64,000 nucleotides of DNA. Source: Bacillus sp. (in: firmicutes) (GTDB lineage: Bacteria; Bacillota; Bacilli; Bacillales; Bacillaceae_J). Each line of letters starts with the position of its first letter. Within the stretch, counting starts at the first letter, position 1. The notes under the pieces were generated by a model, which saw only the letters and a program-made list of their open reading frames with translations, did no database searches and was not told where the DNA came from. Position numbers and translations under genes: made by a program. The DNA lies in the NCBI GenBank assembly GCA_012842745.1, contig DUSF01000049.1:62001-126000 (forward strand), given 5' to 3'. Below, piece after piece: positions 62,722 through 64,000 of the stretch.

Positions 62722-64000
62722 TTATTTCACATTCCCTACCTGATAATATTCAATGCCGCTTCTCTCAATTTCTTCAACTTGCAAGCAATTTCGACCATCA
62801 AAAATAATTGGCGTTCTCATCCATTGTTTCACTTGTTGTAAATCAATTTCCTGGAATTCCTGCCATTCCGTAAGAATTAAGCAAGTATCAACTCCTATCA
62901 GAGCTTCTTTAATGGAATTTGAAAAAATCACACTATCTGGTAGCTGGCCTTTCGCATTTATAACTGCAACAGGATCATAGGCTTTTACATTTGCACCTAA
63001 TGATAATAATTCATTTATAATCGTTAACGAAGGTGCTTCTCTCATATCGTCAGTATTTGGTTTAAAAGTTAATCCTAAAACTGCAACTATTTTACCTTGT
63101 AGGGTGTCAAATCTTGCAACTACTTTTTGAATAAATAAATGCTGTTGTAGTTTATTAACTTCTATAACTTCTTTTAAAATTTTAAAGTCATACCCATTCT
63201 TGCCAGCGATATTTAGTAATGCAAGCGTATCTTTCGGAAAACAAGAGCCACCATAGCCAATCCCTGCATTTAAAAATGCTGCTCCAATACGATGGTCCAT
63301 TCCCATTCCTTCGGCAACATCTTGCACATTTGCACCAACTTTTTCACAAAGATTGGCAATTTCGTTTATAAAGCTAATTTTTGTTGCTAAAAACGCATTA
63401 GATGCATATTTAATTAATTCAGCACTTTCTATTGCTGTCTTTAACAGTGGAATACCAAAAGGCTTATAGATTTTTTCTACAAACGAAGCAGTTTTGGGGT
63501 CATCCGAGCCAATGACTATCCTATCACCATGAAATGTATCATAAATAGCATGTCCTTCTCTTAGAAACTCAGGATTTGAGACAACTTTTAATTTAATATC
63601 ATGCTTTACATTTTGAGCTATGGTTTGTTGAATCAATCGATTTGTGCCAACAGGTACTGTACTTTTTGTAATGACGACAGCATCGTTTGTAACATGTTCG
63701 GCAATATCAATAGAGGCTTGGATGACATACTCCAAATTCGCTGAACCATCTTCTGCCTGTGGAGTTCCGACAGCTATATAAATAGCTTCGGCACTTGTTA
63801 TTCCATCCTTATGTTTCGTAGTGAAAAACAACCGTTTAGCCTCGATATTTTTTTTCATCAATTCTTCCAAACCAGGTTCGTAAATCGGCGATATTCCTTG
63901 CTGCATTTTATTGACCTTTTGCACATCTATATCTATACATGTCACCGTATGGCCAATATCAGCTAAACATACACCCGTTACAAGACCTACATATCCTGTT
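62722..64000 (-). CDS. UDP-glucose 6-dehydrogenase, 5' end beyond the window
   Basis: NAD-dependent oxidation of UDP-glucose to UDP-glucuronate. The frame continues to base 64000, where the dinucleotide-binding start GYVGLVTGVCLADIGHTVTC is visible; only a few N-terminal residues are missing. Hallmarks are ISPIYEPGLEELM, KSTVPVGTNR, SNPEFLREGHAIYD, the catalytic Cys in GYGGSCFPKD, and LGLTFKPNTDDMREAPS. It could be named ugd or tuaD; another UDP-sugar dehydrogenase of the family cannot be excluded. Confidence 0.92.
   Translation of the reverse strand, partial: TGYVGLVTGVCLADIGHTVTCIDIDVQKVNKMQQGISPIYEPGLEELMKKNIEAKRLFFTTKHKDGITSAEAIYIAVGTPQAEDGSANLEYVIQASIDIAEHVTNDAVVITKSTVPVGTNRLIQQTIAQNVKHDIKLKVVSNPEFLREGHAIYDTFHGDRIVIGSDDPKTASFVEKIYKPFGIPLLKTAIESAELIKYASNAFLATKISFINEIANLCEKVGANVQDVAEGMGMDHRIGAAFLNAGIGYGGSCFPKDTLALLNIAGKNGYDFKILKEVIEVNKLQQHLFIQKVVARFDTLQGKIVAVLGLTFKPNTDDMREAPSLTIINELLSLGANVKAYDPVAVINAKGQLPDSVIFSNSIKEALIGVDTCLILTEWQEFQEIDLQQVKQWMRTPIIFDGRNCLQVEEIERSGIEYYQVGNVK

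Overview
The window comes from a low-GC, endospore-forming Gram-positive bacterium of the Bacillaceae type. The evidence is the conserved order minJ, ctpB, envC-like, ftsX, ftsE, cccB, prfB, secA, hpf, fliT, fliS, fliD, flaG (known from Bacillus), a CotD-like spore coat protein, strong Shine-Dalgarno sites, and frequent TTG and GTG starts. No species is claimed.

Bases 1-7000 hold a signalling region. On the minus strand lie the end of a chemoreceptor gene (cut by the window edge), a long CheA carrying an extra C-terminal CheW domain, CheW, and a STAS-domain protein. On the plus strand is a NarL-type response regulator with a membrane histidine kinase of DegS/ComP type. The cheW and STAS genes share a duplicated upstream element at nearly the same distance from their predicted -10 boxes, which suggests one common regulator. 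Bases 7000-9300 hold small accessory genes (coat protein, small Cys protein, CDF metal exporter) and an IS3-type transposase remnant.

Bases 9346-24217, nearly all minus strand, are the conserved division, secretion and flagellar block. It includes the RF2 gene with its programmed +1 frameshift and a sigma-B-like promoter before hpf. The block ends at flaG. The flagellin gene hag, which lies next to flaG in B. subtilis, is not seen here.

Bases 24448-64000 are a plus-strand Uma2-family gene followed by about 39 kb of minus-strand genes that read as a flagellin (or surface) glycosylation island. The parts are: (a) a pseudaminic acid pathway (dehydratase-like SDR, PseC, PseG, PseH, PseI, PseF); (b) an acyl module of ACP, FabG-like reductase, AMP-ligase, LuxE-like acyl-protein synthetase and LuxC-like acyl reductase, inserted in the same run of genes; (c) GDP-fucose genes (manC, gmd, fcl) and UDP-galactopyranose mutase; (d) a set of glycosyltransferases and methyltransferases, eight of which carry the same small Rossmann-like module at the N-terminus, C-terminus or internally; (e) a CDP-glycerol-type pair (TagD-like, TagF-like); (f) a Maf-type flagellin glycosyltransferase; and (g) a UDP-glucose dehydrogenase running off the right edge. 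The likely logic is activated-sugar synthesis, glycan assembly and decoration, then Maf-mediated transfer to flagellin.

The island also contains passengers: two related type I toxin-antitoxin loci in opposite orientations, a two-gene cassette of a UvrD-like helicase with a DUF2290-like partner that could be a defence system, and a family of GGGACACGG-type intergenic repeats, one of which encloses five direct repeats at about 21-bp spacing. Function statements rest on motif recognition by eye; no database search was run.
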